Positions 45,551-53,303 are shown, counted from the stretch's first letter. The stretch: 64,000 bases of DNA from JADGHX01 sp963837755 (GCA_963837755.1 CAWIOP010000002.1:310001-374000); one strand, 5' to 3'. The notes: generated from the letters alone by a model not told the origin. Made by a program: numbers and translations.

Positions 45551-46240
45551 ATGAGCAGGCAGACTATGCCGGTCCCGAAGTCGATACATGTCTGGCGCAG
45601 CTTCTTGCTTTCTGAGAATGGCCCCAGCGCTCCCCTGGCGCGCCTGATCGCGGTGACGATTTCCCAGGACATGGACGGCCGCACGCTCGAAAGCTTCGCT
45701 GGTGCCGCGCGCATCGCCGCCCGAAGCGGACTTTCCGAGCGGGCGGTCCGCAAGCACCTCGGCGAGCTGGTGCGCGCGGGATGGCTCACAGAGCGCACCA
45801 AGCAGCACGGGCGCAACTACTGGCTCAAGGTTCGGAAGGCAGCGATTCCAGATGGCGCGTTCGGTGCGCTACTGCCTGCACAGCGTGCAGGGAGTCGAGA
45901 CCCTGCACCGCGTGCAGGGAGTGACGCGGAAAACGAGGGACTCCCTGCACGCCGTGCCGGACTCCCTGCACCGTGTGCCGGACTCCCTGCACGCGACGAC
46001 ACGACACCCTGCACGGGAGCGCACGGAGACCCTGCACCGCGTGCCGCCTATCTTGTTCAGAGATCCAGTACATATCTTGAACAGGATCCAGAGCGCGCCC
46101 GCCCAGCGACCCTGAAGGGCTCGCGGGCGCGCAAAAAGACTCCCGAGCCGAGCGGCCAGATCAGCGAGACACCCGAAGTGCTGGAGAAGCGACGGCAGGC
46201 GGCGGAGATCGCTCAGCGTGGGACGGCGGCCCTGGCATGA
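45551..46240 (+). CDS. Phage O-like replication initiator with embedded iterons
   Basis: 229 residues. The N-terminal winged helix (about 35-95) contains LARLIAVTISQDMDG, then ARIAARSGLSERAVRKHLGE and LVRAGWLTERTKQHGRNYWL, the layout of phage replication-initiator HTH domains. The middle is a low-complexity linker of repeated seven-residue blocks, because the DNA there is an iteron array. The C-terminal tail is basic and then helical (LEKRRQAAEIAQRG) and may bind a helicase loader. λ O has the same design: DNA-binding domain, origin iterons inside the gene, C-terminal interaction domain. ATG 45551 or 45566 may be used. The stop overlaps the next start (ATGA). Confidence 0.75.
   Translation: MSRQTMPVPKSIHVWRSFLLSENGPSAPLARLIAVTISQDMDGRTLESFAGAARIAARSGLSERAVRKHLGELVRAGWLTERTKQHGRNYWLKVRKAAIPDGAFGALLPAQRAGSRDPAPRAGSDAENEGLPARRAGLPAPCAGLPARDDTTPCTGAHGDPAPRAAYLVQRSSTYLEQDPERARPATLKGSRARKKTPEPSGQISETPEVLEKRRQAAEIAQRGTAALA
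45885..46037. repeat. Iteron array: candidate origin of replication
   Basis: Eight exact CCCTGCAC cores occur at 45885, 45901, 45912, 45943, 45964, 45985, 46007 and 46030. The first and third are inverted. The last five are direct and spaced 21, 21, 22 and 23 bp, i.e. two helical turns, and share GACTCCCTGCAC-like starts. A ninth variant is at 45874. The 21-bp unit equals seven codons, so the repeats stay in frame. Confidence 0.8.
46049..46091. repeat. AT-richer twin repeat next to the iterons (candidate unwinding element)
   Basis: 46049-46068 and 46073-46091 are near-identical TATCTTG...GATCCAG units. They form the most AT-rich stretch of the gene and lie directly after the last iteron, as the duplex-unwinding region does in λ ori. 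Confidence 0.55.
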
Positions 46241-46446
46241 AGCGAGCAACAGCGGCAGCGACGAGGTTCGCCCAGGGCCAGCGCGCGGCGCTGCTCGCCG
46301 TCCTGCGCAAGCCTCGCGAGGATCACCCGGCCATGCGGGCAGCAGCCACCGAGCTCCGCTCACGCGGCCTGAGCGATCGTCAGATCGCACAGGCGCTCGA
46401 GCTCGACACCGAACGCGTGCATCGCCTGATCGGAGCGGCACCGTGA
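46237..46446 (+). CDS. Small HTH protein
   Basis: 69 residues. The C-terminal half is a simple helix-turn-helix: AATELRSRGLSDRQIAQALE followed by LDTERVHRLIG, as in σ-region-4-like or Trp-repressor-like motifs. The N-terminal part is basic and Ala-rich. The ATG overlaps the stop of the replication initiator gene and the stop overlaps the next GTG, so it is translated from the same message. A role in transcription control or copy-number control of the element is likely from position only. Confidence 0.65.
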   Translation: MKRATAAATRFAQGQRAALLAVLRKPREDHPAMRAAATELRSRGLSDRQIAQALELDTERVHRLIGAAP

Positions 46447-46706
46447 CGCGGACTCCAACCATCAATGTCAAAACCTGTCAAAGGCTCACGCGCGATGCGG
46501 GAATTACCGGCACGCCAGAACTGCACCGGACGACGGCAGCGACTCCGGGCAATCCGGGCAAAGAGGTATCCGGCCTGGCCATGCGCTGCCCCGACGGCGT
46601 GTCTGCCGGGCGCTGTGTGTATCGATTGGCCTCACGGGTCCTTCTGGCGCGTCCACCGCGGGTGCCACTGGCAGCGCAGGATTCCGCTAGCTCCAGGGCC
46701 CCATGA
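46443..46706 (+). CDS. Short ORF between HTH protein and small terminase, uncertain
   Basis: GTG 46443 overlaps the preceding stop and opens 87 codons beginning VTRTPTINVKTCQRLTRDAG, with low-complexity Thr/Pro content. A competing frame (ATG 46465 or 46495) reads a Trp/Cys-rich sequence into the terminase gene in frame. Third-position GC does not decide clearly between them. At most one is real. The overlap-coupled start favours the first. Confidence 0.35.
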   Translation: MTRTPTINVKTCQRLTRDAGITGTPELHRTTAATPGNPGKEVSGLAMRCPDGVSAGRCVYRLASRVLLARPPRVPLAAQDSASSRAP

Positions 46707-46728
46707 CTTCCTTCCGCTCGAGGCTCCA

Positions 46729-47208
46729 ATGAAGAAAAAACAGCACAAAAAGCAGCGATTCCGAAAGCTCGACCAGACGGACATTGCGGAAGTCCACGGG
46801 GTAACGAGCCGAACGATTCGCGAGTGGGGTGAGCAGGGGCTACCGCGCAATCCAGACGGCAGCTACGACGGGCCGGCGACGATCGAGTGGCGCATCGCGC
46901 GCAGCACCGGTGGGGCGCTGGATCTCGACCAGGAGCGCGCCCGGCTCGCGAAGGAACAGGCGGACAAGACCGCGCTGGAGAATGCCCAGCGCCGCGGCGA
47001 GCTCGTCGACCTCAACACGATCGGTGAGGAACTCGGTCGGGCGCTGGCGGCATTCCGTGCGCGCCTGCTCGGCGCCGCGAACAAGCTTGCCCCTCGTGTG
47101 AATCCGGAAGACCCCGCGCGCGCGCAGCAGATCATCGCCGCGGAGCTCGAGCAGGTGCTCACGGACCTTTCGAACTACCGGCCGGGCGAAACGGAGCGCA
47201 CCGAGTGA
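46729..47208 (+). CDS. Nu1-like phage terminase small subunit
   Basis: 159 residues. The N-terminal winged HTH resembles λ Nu1: LDQTDIAEVHGVTSRTIREW followed by GEQGLPRNPDGSYD. A helical middle (RARLAKEQADKTALENAQRR, GELVDLNTIGEELGRALAAF) and the C-terminal ARLLGAANKLAPRV-type helix also follow Nu1-family order. Small terminases recognise the packaging site. In satellites a private TerS redirects the helper phage's large terminase to satellite DNA, and I find no large terminase in this element. ATG 46729 has GAGG upstream. The stop overlaps the next GTG. Confidence 0.78.
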   Translation: MKKKQHKKQRFRKLDQTDIAEVHGVTSRTIREWGEQGLPRNPDGSYDGPATIEWRIARSTGGALDLDQERARLAKEQADKTALENAQRRGELVDLNTIGEELGRALAAFRARLLGAANKLAPRVNPEDPARAQQIIAAELEQVLTDLSNYRPGETERTE

Positions 47209-47873
47209 CGGCGTGCAACTTCGTGTTCAGCGCGCATCAAGCGCTCATCGTCACGGACACCGCCGTCACGGCCGACGGTGCGCCGGACGGATTCACCACC
47301 AAGGCCTTCGCGTTCCCGCACATGCGGCTCATCGTGGCCGGCACCGGCCAGCTCGCCTTCATCTGGCAGTGGGTCGCGTTCCTCCTGGCCGGCCTGCCCT
47401 CTGCCGATGTCGACGACCTCGACCGTGAGGCGCCGGCCTATCTGCGCCGCTCCTGGGCGCGCGGAGGCTTCCACCACTCGACCACGCTCTATCACTTCGG
47501 CATCGATCGCAACGAGGCGGTGGCCGTGTACGGCTACGCGAGCGAGCAGGGGTTCGCCTCGCATCGATTCGCACCCGGTGCCTACATTTCCCCGCCCTTT
47601 GTCGTGCCCGATCCGCTGCCTTCGTGCCCCGTGCATGCCGTGGAAGATCCTGTGGCCGAGGTTGCACGCGAGGGGCTGCCGACCTGGCGCGACGGGGTGC
47701 GCACCGTCGTGGATGCGGTCTACCGCCAGCAGCGCGACTTCCCCGTGACGATCGGCGGGCGCATCCAGGTCACCCACTTGAGCCCGTACGCCATTCACCA
47801 GAACTGGCTCGGTGAGCTGCAGGCGGATACCGCGCCGGAGCTCGCCGGCGAGCCGAGCGCCGAGGCGTTGTGA
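47205..47873 (+). CDS. Unknown element protein, Ntn-hydrolase-like start
   Basis: 222 residues. The N-terminal ACNFVFSAHQALIVTDTAVT and FPHMRLIVAGTGQLAFIWQW resemble the first strands of proteasome/HslV-like Ntn-hydrolase folds (short β-strand, then ...TDTAV..., then a β-hairpin), but no catalytic Thr, Ser or Cys can be assigned at position 1. The rest has two acidic loops and FHHSTTLYHFGIDRNEAVAV. It is coupled by overlap to the small terminase before it and to the next gene. In phages, proteins in this place are often structural or packaging helpers. No function is assigned. Confidence 0.6.
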   Translation: MTACNFVFSAHQALIVTDTAVTADGAPDGFTTKAFAFPHMRLIVAGTGQLAFIWQWVAFLLAGLPSADVDDLDREAPAYLRRSWARGGFHHSTTLYHFGIDRNEAVAVYGYASEQGFASHRFAPGAYISPPFVVPDPLPSCPVHAVEDPVAEVAREGLPTWRDGVRTVVDAVYRQQRDFPVTIGGRIQVTHLSPYAIHQNWLGELQADTAPELAGEPSAEAL

Positions 47874-48193
47874 CGGGGAATGCCTACCAACTTGCAATTG
47901 CGACGCTTCGCGCCTGCACTTCGGCGCTGGCGGTCGAGGCGTCGCCGGCGGCGCGCCGGGGCTTGCTCGAGCTGCAGGTGGAAGCGCTACGCACGGTGGA
48001 GCTCAGCAGCGAGCGCCGGAAGCTTTCGACGCAAGCGCTCGCCGTGCGCATCGCCGAGCTCGAACGGAAACTCGCGCGCATGGCGCCGGCGGAGCGAGCC
48101 AAGGCGATTCGCTCCCGGCTCGGACTCTCGCGCGCGACGTACTACCGGCTCCGAAAACTCGCCGAGTCTCAAACCGATGAGACTGCGGCCTGA
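47870..48193 (+). CDS. Small helical protein with C-terminal HTH
   Basis: 107 residues from GTG 47870, overlapping the preceding stop. The N-terminal two thirds are amphipathic helices (LLELQVEALRTVELSSERRK and VRIAELERKLARMAPAER). The C-terminus IRSRLGLSRATYYRLRKLAE is a clear HTH of the transposase/Hin-like type. It could be an additional DNA-binding subunit of the packaging machinery or a late regulator. No family is recognised. Confidence 0.6.
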   Translation: MTGNAYQLAIATLRACTSALAVEASPAARRGLLELQVEALRTVELSSERRKLSTQALAVRIAELERKLARMAPAERAKAIRSRLGLSRATYYRLRKLAESQTDETAA

Positions 48194-48206
48194 TACAAAA
48201 CAATCC

Positions 48207-48410
48207 ATGAAGATGAAATCCCCCCGTCGATCGGCTCAGCCCGTTGCCCGCGAGCGCCTCGAGAAAGCCTTGAGCGCACACGACACCGCTGCGATTGCGT
48301 TGATGCGTGCCGCGAACCAGCACCTGCGCCACGGCGCCACGATCGCCCGGGAGCTGGAGCGCCTCGAACAACCGAACGAACCCGCTGGCCGCCGACCAGC
48401 CTCAAAGTGA
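48207..48410 (+). CDS. Small hypothetical protein
   Basis: 67 residues starting ATG 48207 (MKMKSPRRSAQPVARERLEK). It is helical, basic at the N-terminus and without a hydrophobic segment. It lies 13 nt behind the previous gene and 13 nt before the next, so it is probably part of the same operon. Nothing further can be said. Confidence 0.5.
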   Translation: MKMKSPRRSAQPVARERLEKALSAHDTAAIALMRAANQHLRHGATIARELERLEQPNEPAGRRPASK

Positions 48411-48423
48411 TCGGAGTAAATCC

Positions 48424-49083
48424 ATGAACGCAGACGAGATCGCGAAGAAGCTGGCCGCAAAGCCGAAGAACGCCGAGGAATGCATCCGGCTCATTCGGGC
48501 GTGCGAGCCCCGACGCATGGAGATTGAGGCGCGCATCGGCGCGATCGCCGAACAGGCGAATCTGCCGCCGGAGCGCGTGCGTGCCATGCGCTCGGGCCTG
48601 GCCGCTGTTGAAGCGCTCGACCGCGAAGAAGAAGCGCTACGGCTGGAGCGCCGCGTTCTCGATCAGCTCGAGCACGAAGCGAACGCGGCGCTGGAAGCAC
48701 TCCACGAAGCCGCCGTGCGGCCCGGGATTCAGCTCGGCCTGCAGCGCTTGCCCGGCGCGGTTACGAAAGTCAGCAATGCGCTCGGTGCGCTCGACGCCGC
48801 GCTCGCCGAGCTCAACGCTTCGGTGGAAGCGGTCAATGCGTACGTGCGCTTCCCGGATCTCAAGATGCCGCTGAGCCCGGATGACGCGGTCGCGCTCATC
48901 CGTCTGCGCTATCGCGTCTGGCAAGTCCGCGCCGTCGAAATCGTCAGCCCGCCGGAGGACCTGGGGGGCAAGCCGCTGAAGGGTTATGAACTGGCGTGGA
49001 AACTTTGCTTCGACGCTCGTGGCGGACGGATTACGACGCGTCGACCTGGCGACACGTTGCCGGACGAACTGGCGGCCGCGTGA
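48424..49083 (+). CDS. Coiled-coil protein of unknown function
   Basis: 219 residues. Residues ~10-150 are helical with heptad-like Leu/Ala spacing (AMRSGLAAVEALDREEEALR, LERRVLDQLEHEANAALEAL, ALGALDAALAELNASVEAVN). The C-terminal ~60 residues are mixed and end GRITTRRPGDTLPDELAAA. Scaffold or tail-chaperone proteins have such profiles, but no family is recognised. A 205-bp gap with a terminator-like repeat follows. Confidence 0.6.
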   Translation: MNADEIAKKLAAKPKNAEECIRLIRACEPRRMEIEARIGAIAEQANLPPERVRAMRSGLAAVEALDREEEALRLERRVLDQLEHEANAALEALHEAAVRPGIQLGLQRLPGAVTKVSNALGALDAALAELNASVEAVNAYVRFPDLKMPLSPDDAVALIRLRYRVWQVRAVEIVSPPEDLGGKPLKGYELAWKLCFDARGGRITTRRPGDTLPDELAAA

Positions 49084-49288
49084 TGCAGTTTCTTTCCCGG
49101 GGATGGCCGCGCGCTTTGGCTGTAGCGCGCGCAGCGCGGGTTACTGAGTGAGTGCCGCCGCCACAAAAAAACCGCTCAGTGCCCGCGGGCGCGTTCCTGG
49201 CGCCGCGGCGGGCGGTTCACATGCGTAAGCGATCCAGCGGCTGGGCACGCCGATACATACGTTTCCTGCGCCGGAAGTACGGAGTCAC
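49084..49288 (+). other. Intergenic region with a hairpin, before the tail-like genes
   Basis: No gene is seen. A 7-A run (49164-49170) is followed by a large GC-rich hairpin whose arms are AACCGC...CCCGC and GCGGGCGGTT (up to 49217). The right arm (49199-49217) recurs at 50672-50690. It may terminate the upstream operon or mark the promoter of the tail-like cassette. Confidence 0.45.
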
Positions 49289-50218
49289 ATGACGAGCACC
49301 GACCCAACGAACGGAAACGTAATGTGGACCCTGCGCACGGGCCCGCTGCGCGGCGCGGACTATCCCGGGCGCCAACTGCAGGTATCGCCGCGACTGATCT
49401 TCGAGGAATTCGGCCGTTCAGGATGGACGCCGCGGCACCCGGCGACAGAAGCCGAACTTGCGCGCCTCAACTCGAGCCTGGCGCGTGGTACGTGTCTGAA
49501 CCCCGTCATCTTCGACGGCGACGCGCTATACATCGATCCCGACGCGCAGCCCGAGGACGGAGACATCATCTCCTTCGAACTCTCGGATCACGCGGCCGCG
49601 ACCGAACCCAGCGCCGCCGGCGGGCGCACGTCCTGGGCAAAGCTGCTTATCGAGCTGGACGGCGAGCGCTGGCTTGTCGAGAACCAGGGGATGATCAGGT
49701 TCGATGGTTTCGTGAAGCGCGTGTATGGTGTCGTGCGCGCCATTCGACGAGGCAGGGGTGAATTCCTTGCCGGCGCTGCCGTTGTCGGCGCGTATGCGTC
49801 GCAGATCGGACTCGGTGCGGCGACGGAGACGACTACCGCATATAACGCTTCTCACACAGCGGTGAACAATTTCGGTGCTGATACGACGTGGCTCACGATC
49901 ACCACGCCAGCGCAGGCCGTCGACCACACCATTCAAGTCACAGCATCGATGGACGTCTGGAAGGCCGCGAGCACGCCGCAACGAACCGTGGAACTGTTCG
50001 CGGTGCCTTCACCGGGCGGCCCGCCGTTCTATGGGTCCGCAGTACGCGACATTGTTTTCACCGCGGCGCCGGGTGAGCGCGTCGCGCTGCAAGCGGATTT
50101 TCCGGCGCTCGCGGATACCCAATATATCGTCCGGGTCGCGCTTGCGAGTCCCGGCGGTGGCACGGGCAACACCGAGGTCCGTGATGCGACGCTGCGAACG
50201 GAGCACATCAAGCGATGA
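49289..50218 (+). CDS. Phage tail-like protein with S24-like β-domain
   Basis: 309 residues. The region ~70-140 (VIFDGDALYIDPDAQPEDGD, IISFEL, then KLLIELDGERWLVENQG and VYGVVRAIRR) has the strand order of LexA/S24-like β-folds without the Ser/Lys pair, as occurs in some phage structural proteins. A small Gly/Ala-rich hinge follows (FLAGAAVVGAYASQIGLGAA), then a C-terminal Thr-rich β-sandwich (~170-309). I infer a tail-tip or fibre role from this architecture and the neighbours. ATG 49289 is the likely start; a second ATG is 11 codons later. It overlaps the next gene by ATGA. Confidence 0.55.
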   Translation: MTSTDPTNGNVMWTLRTGPLRGADYPGRQLQVSPRLIFEEFGRSGWTPRHPATEAELARLNSSLARGTCLNPVIFDGDALYIDPDAQPEDGDIISFELSDHAAATEPSAAGGRTSWAKLLIELDGERWLVENQGMIRFDGFVKRVYGVVRAIRRGRGEFLAGAAVVGAYASQIGLGAATETTTAYNASHTAVNNFGADTTWLTITTPAQAVDHTIQVTASMDVWKAASTPQRTVELFAVPSPGGPPFYGSAVRDIVFTAAPGERVALQADFPALADTQYIVRVALASPGGGTGNTEVRDATLRTEHIKR

Positions 50219-50631
50219 GTCAATGGAGCTTCTACGATCCGCAGACGGGTGATATTTCGCCCAAGCGACTGATGTCGAGCAATCCGCAGGTGGTGCGTGA
50301 CAATACACCGGAAGGCTTGCGGGCGATCGCCGGCTGGCACGATCACCTGTCCAGGCGCGTCGACCTGGAGACGGGTGATGTCATTGACTGGCAGCCGCCG
50401 CAGCCGGACGCCGATCATGAATGGAATCCGGAGCGCCGGCGGTGGGTGAAGCGCAGTGATGTGCGCGCACGCGAGAACGAACGCGCGCGAGTGTTGGCGG
50501 AGATCGCGCAGCTCGAGGCGAGTCAGACGCGGCCGCTGCGCGAGCTCCTGATCGACCCGAACAACGTCACAGCCCACACGCGGCTGCGCGCCATCGACGA
50601 GCGGATCGTGACCCTGCGCGCGCAGCTTTGA
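50215..50631 (+). CDS. Tail-fibre-assembly-like small protein
   Basis: 138 residues. It begins SQWSFYDPQTGDISPKRLMS, continues GWHDHLSRRVDLETGDVIDW and DHEWNPERRRWVKRSDV, and ends in a coiled coil (ARVLAEIAQLEASQTRPLRE). This order (short β-repeats reading out the ‘DYQPPxP...W...RRW’ pattern, then a charged helix) is common in small proteins encoded beside phage tail fibre or tip genes. It overlaps the preceding gene and is followed by a 91-bp gap carrying the repeated 19-mer. Confidence 0.55.
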   Translation: MSQWSFYDPQTGDISPKRLMSSNPQVVRDNTPEGLRAIAGWHDHLSRRVDLETGDVIDWQPPQPDADHEWNPERRRWVKRSDVRARENERARVLAEIAQLEASQTRPLRELLIDPNNVTAHTRLRAIDERIVTLRAQL

Positions 50632-50671
50632 TGAAGACGTCGCCCGAAAGCCACGAAAAAGGGCGGCCATC

Positions 50672-50690
50672 GGCGCCGCGGCGGGCAGTT
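50672..50690 (+). repeat. Second copy of the 19-mer found at 49199-49217
   Basis: 18 of 19 positions match GGCGCCGCGGCGGGC-type sequence at 49199-49217. Each copy is preceded by CCAC(A/G)AAAAA and stands before a tail-like gene, so it looks like a cassette-spacing or regulatory element. Confidence 0.5.
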
Positions 50691-50722
50691 TCCACGTTTC
50701 TCAGCAATCGAGAGCCGAGCCG

Positions 50723-52420
50723 ATGAAAGACTACGGTGTTCAATTCGCCCAAGCGCAGGAAGCGGCTTCTAAGCGTCCCCGGTGGGTTGTCGCGATTCTG
50801 TTCGAGACCGATTCGATCTACTGCACGTCTCACTCGGACATTACGGGTGTTCCCGGCACCGTACTCCATGGCGTGCTCAAGCAACCCTCTGCGATATCGC
50901 AGCGGTTGATTCTCGGACAAGGCCGCTCGGAGATCGGCTCGTTTAGTTTCAGCCTTATCGACATCGGCGAAGGATTCACCGACGAGATTCGGCAGCGGCT
51001 CAACGACGCCCAGGGGCTTCGCCGCCGAAGGGTCAAATTCTGGATCGGCCACGAAGACTTCGATTTCTCGGCCTTCAAGCTCTTCCAGACGCAGCTCGTC
51101 GAGAAAGTTTCGGTCGATGAGGGTGTTTACTCAATTGACTGCAGGGACATCACCCGCGCGCAGCGCGCGGACGTTTTCGACAAGCTTGCCACGACGACGT
51201 TGCGCGACTCCTTCGATGCGACTGCGACGACGATCCCTGTGTATTTCACGTCTCGATTCGAGATGGTGGCTCACGGCCCCCACTGGTCCGACGCGCCGAG
51301 TCAGACGGTGGGATACATCAAGATCGAAAATGAGATCATTCGTTACAGTGGCACGACCGCGGAGTCCTTCACCGGTTGCACGCGCGGCGCGATGAACACA
51401 AAGGCCGTCGCGCATGCTGTGGACGCGGGCACGTCGAGTGATCGCCGCACCAAGGTCGACGAATACGTCTACCTCGAGCTTCCGGCCGTCAAACTCGGCT
51501 GGGCGATTCTGACCGGTCAGATCTACGGGACGGCGGACGTGCTGCCCGATCATTGGCACCTCGGCATCGACTCCGCGGACCTGGTCGAATCGGACTTCAC
51601 AGGAATAGGCCGCGATATTTGGGATCCCGCTGACGACGCCGCGGGGCTTCCGCTGGTGTTTCAAGGACTCGGCAAGACCGACGGCAAGGCATTCCTGGAG
51701 TGGGAGATCTATCTGCTGCTCAACTGCTATCAGCCCGTCTACGGGGATGGGCGCCTTGGCTTGAGGCGCCTGGCGGCAGTGACGAGCGGCGCAGCTCCCG
51801 TCACGACACTGACAGAGGATCACATCCTGCAAGTTGCGCCGCTCGTCCACGACATGACGGACATGCATAACGTTTTTCTGGTGGAATGGAACTACGACGT
51901 TTCAACGAAGAAGTTCACGCGCTACTCCCTGTTCGTGGATGAGGACTCACAAGCCGCGCATGGCTCGTCGTCGATCACGAGGTACAAGTTCAAGGGGTTG
52001 GTCGGCTCGAAGCACACGGATATCAGCATCCGCCAGATATTCGACTGCCTGCGCGATGCGCACTCCACTCCGCCGGAAACGACCTCGGTCGTGCTGCCGG
52101 GATTTCTGCTGAGACTTGAGAACGGTGACGTCGTGCGCTTGGCATTGCCCTTCCTGCCCGACTACGCGGGCGATGGGCCGGGCATCAATCGTTCATTCAT
52201 GGTCGTGGGGCAATCCTACGATGCGTATGCGGACCGCATCACGGCGCTGCTGTTCGGGTCCAGCGCACGCGCGGGCGCGCTTGCGTTCGGGCCCGGCACC
52301 GGGCCGGTTCTGCCGGATGGCTACTACACGGCCGAAGGTACGCCGCTGTCGAGCGTCGCGGCGGTGGAAGGAGCCGTGTGTTCGCCGGGCTGCTATCGAC
52401 TTACACTGCCGTCACGATGA
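50723..52420 (+). CDS. Large phage tail/tip-like protein
   Basis: 565 residues, the largest gene of the element. The N-terminal part is β-rich (WVVAILFETDSIYCTSHSDI, then FKLFQTQLVEKVSVDEG followed by VYSIDCRDITRAQ). The middle carries YIKIENEIIRYSGTTAESFT followed by GCTRGAMNTKAVAHAVDAGT, a motif frequent in tail-tip and baseplate-hub proteins. The C-terminal half (DYAGDGPGINRSFMVVGQSY) is again β-rich. There is no signal peptide, so it is assembled in the cytoplasm. ATG 50723 follows GAGCCGAGCCG without a strong Shine-Dalgarno. The 3' end overlaps the next ATG by 4 nt. Assignment rests on the motif and context. Confidence 0.6.
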   Translation: MKDYGVQFAQAQEAASKRPRWVVAILFETDSIYCTSHSDITGVPGTVLHGVLKQPSAISQRLILGQGRSEIGSFSFSLIDIGEGFTDEIRQRLNDAQGLRRRRVKFWIGHEDFDFSAFKLFQTQLVEKVSVDEGVYSIDCRDITRAQRADVFDKLATTTLRDSFDATATTIPVYFTSRFEMVAHGPHWSDAPSQTVGYIKIENEIIRYSGTTAESFTGCTRGAMNTKAVAHAVDAGTSSDRRTKVDEYVYLELPAVKLGWAILTGQIYGTADVLPDHWHLGIDSADLVESDFTGIGRDIWDPADDAAGLPLVFQGLGKTDGKAFLEWEIYLLLNCYQPVYGDGRLGLRRLAAVTSGAAPVTTLTEDHILQVAPLVHDMTDMHNVFLVEWNYDVSTKKFTRYSLFVDEDSQAAHGSSSITRYKFKGLVGSKHTDISIRQIFDCLRDAHSTPPETTSVVLPGFLLRLENGDVVRLALPFLPDYAGDGPGINRSFMVVGQSYDAYADRITALLFGSSARAGALAFGPGTGPVLPDGYYTAEGTPLSSVAAVEGAVCSPGCYRLTLPSR

Positions 52421-53280
52421 AGCCGAAAGCGTACGCGTTTCGCGGGTTCAATGCTGACAGCCGCTCGCTCATGTTCTGCGTGAGGTCCGGCAGCTGCATC
52501 GACCGAACTCCTGGGGCCGTCGATGTGTTCGACCGAACGGTGCCGGCACGCTCAGGCGATCTTGCGGCGCTGCTGACGCCCGATACACGCCGTTTCCCCT
52601 CACCGGATTCGTCCGCGTCGTTCTCGATGATGTGCAAGTACGTGCTCGAGCGGGACGGGCACTGGTTCTACACTACCTGCTATTCGGACGCTTCGGGGAT
52701 CCCTGATGCTTTCAGTGCGATCAGCGCGGCTACGCGGCTCATCGGAACCCTGGTTGCGACCATCGAGTATCCGCCGGGGCAAAACCACCCCTCATTCGAT
52801 CCTGAGTATCACCACCGCAGCGATGAAGCCGCACGCGTCATCATGACGGCGGGGGAAGCGCCGGCCGCTCGCCGTTTCGGCAAGCCGTGGCTCGAGCGAT
52901 TCGCCGCCGAGGGCGTCGACTCCGGGCGGGAGATGATCGAGAGCGAAACCATCCGTTGCTTCGGCGGATCGATCTACACGTCGATGACACACGACTTGCA
53001 GGTCAGGTGGCCCGAAGACGCGGAAATGCCGCTCACCATCGTGAAGTTTCCGCAGCCGCATGACCTGCGCTATCGAGTCGTGCCAATCGACCTGGCGAAG
53101 CTCGGCAAGGGCGTAGCGGCAGCCACTCAGTCGCTCCTGTCGGCGGCTCCCCAGTGGCCGCCGCCATTAGATTGTGAGATCGCGACGGCGGCCGAGAGCG
53201 CCGCAGCTCGTAAGGCGATCCGCCACAATCTTCACCGCTCGCTCGAGCACCAGCTGCAGGAGGCCGCAAGCCTCACATGA
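52417..53280 (+). CDS. Unknown protein at the end of the tail-like cassette
   Basis: 287 residues, start coupled to the previous stop. N-terminal β/α mix (YAFRGFNADSRSLMFCVRSG), a central helical part (ISAATRLIGTLVATIEYP), an acidic segment (GVDSGREMIESETIRCFGGS) and a helical C-terminus (RKAIRHNLHRSLEHQLQEA). No membrane segment, lysis motif or receptor-binding repeat is visible. I do not recognise the family. Position at the end of the late operon fits an accessory virion or host-directed protein. A perfect terminator hairpin follows the stop. Confidence 0.55.
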   Translation: MKPKAYAFRGFNADSRSLMFCVRSGSCIDRTPGAVDVFDRTVPARSGDLAALLTPDTRRFPSPDSSASFSMMCKYVLERDGHWFYTTCYSDASGIPDAFSAISAATRLIGTLVATIEYPPGQNHPSFDPEYHHRSDEAARVIMTAGEAPAARRFGKPWLERFAAEGVDSGREMIESETIRCFGGSIYTSMTHDLQVRWPEDAEMPLTIVKFPQPHDLRYRVVPIDLAKLGKGVAAATQSLLSAAPQWPPPLDCEIATAAESAAARKAIRHNLHRSLEHQLQEAASLT

Positions 53281-53281
53281 A

Positions 53282-53303
53282 AACGCCGCCCGAAGGCGGC
53301 GTT
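53282..53303. terminator. Bidirectional terminator between convergent operons
   Basis: AACGCCGCC (53282-53290), CGAA tetraloop, GGCGGCGTT (53295-53303). On the reverse strand it is followed by TTTTC. It separates the tail-like operon from the reverse-strand genes. Confidence 0.8.

Noticed and set aside
45870..46040. CRISPR array
   Set aside because: Repeats are only 8 bp exact with ~13-bp gaps, in both orientations and inside a coding gene. Iterons explain the pattern; no cas genes.
46465..46728. Trp/Cys-rich N-terminal extension of the small terminase
   Set aside because: The Nu1-like HTH begins right after ATG 46729, which has its own Shine-Dalgarno; homologues have no such extension.
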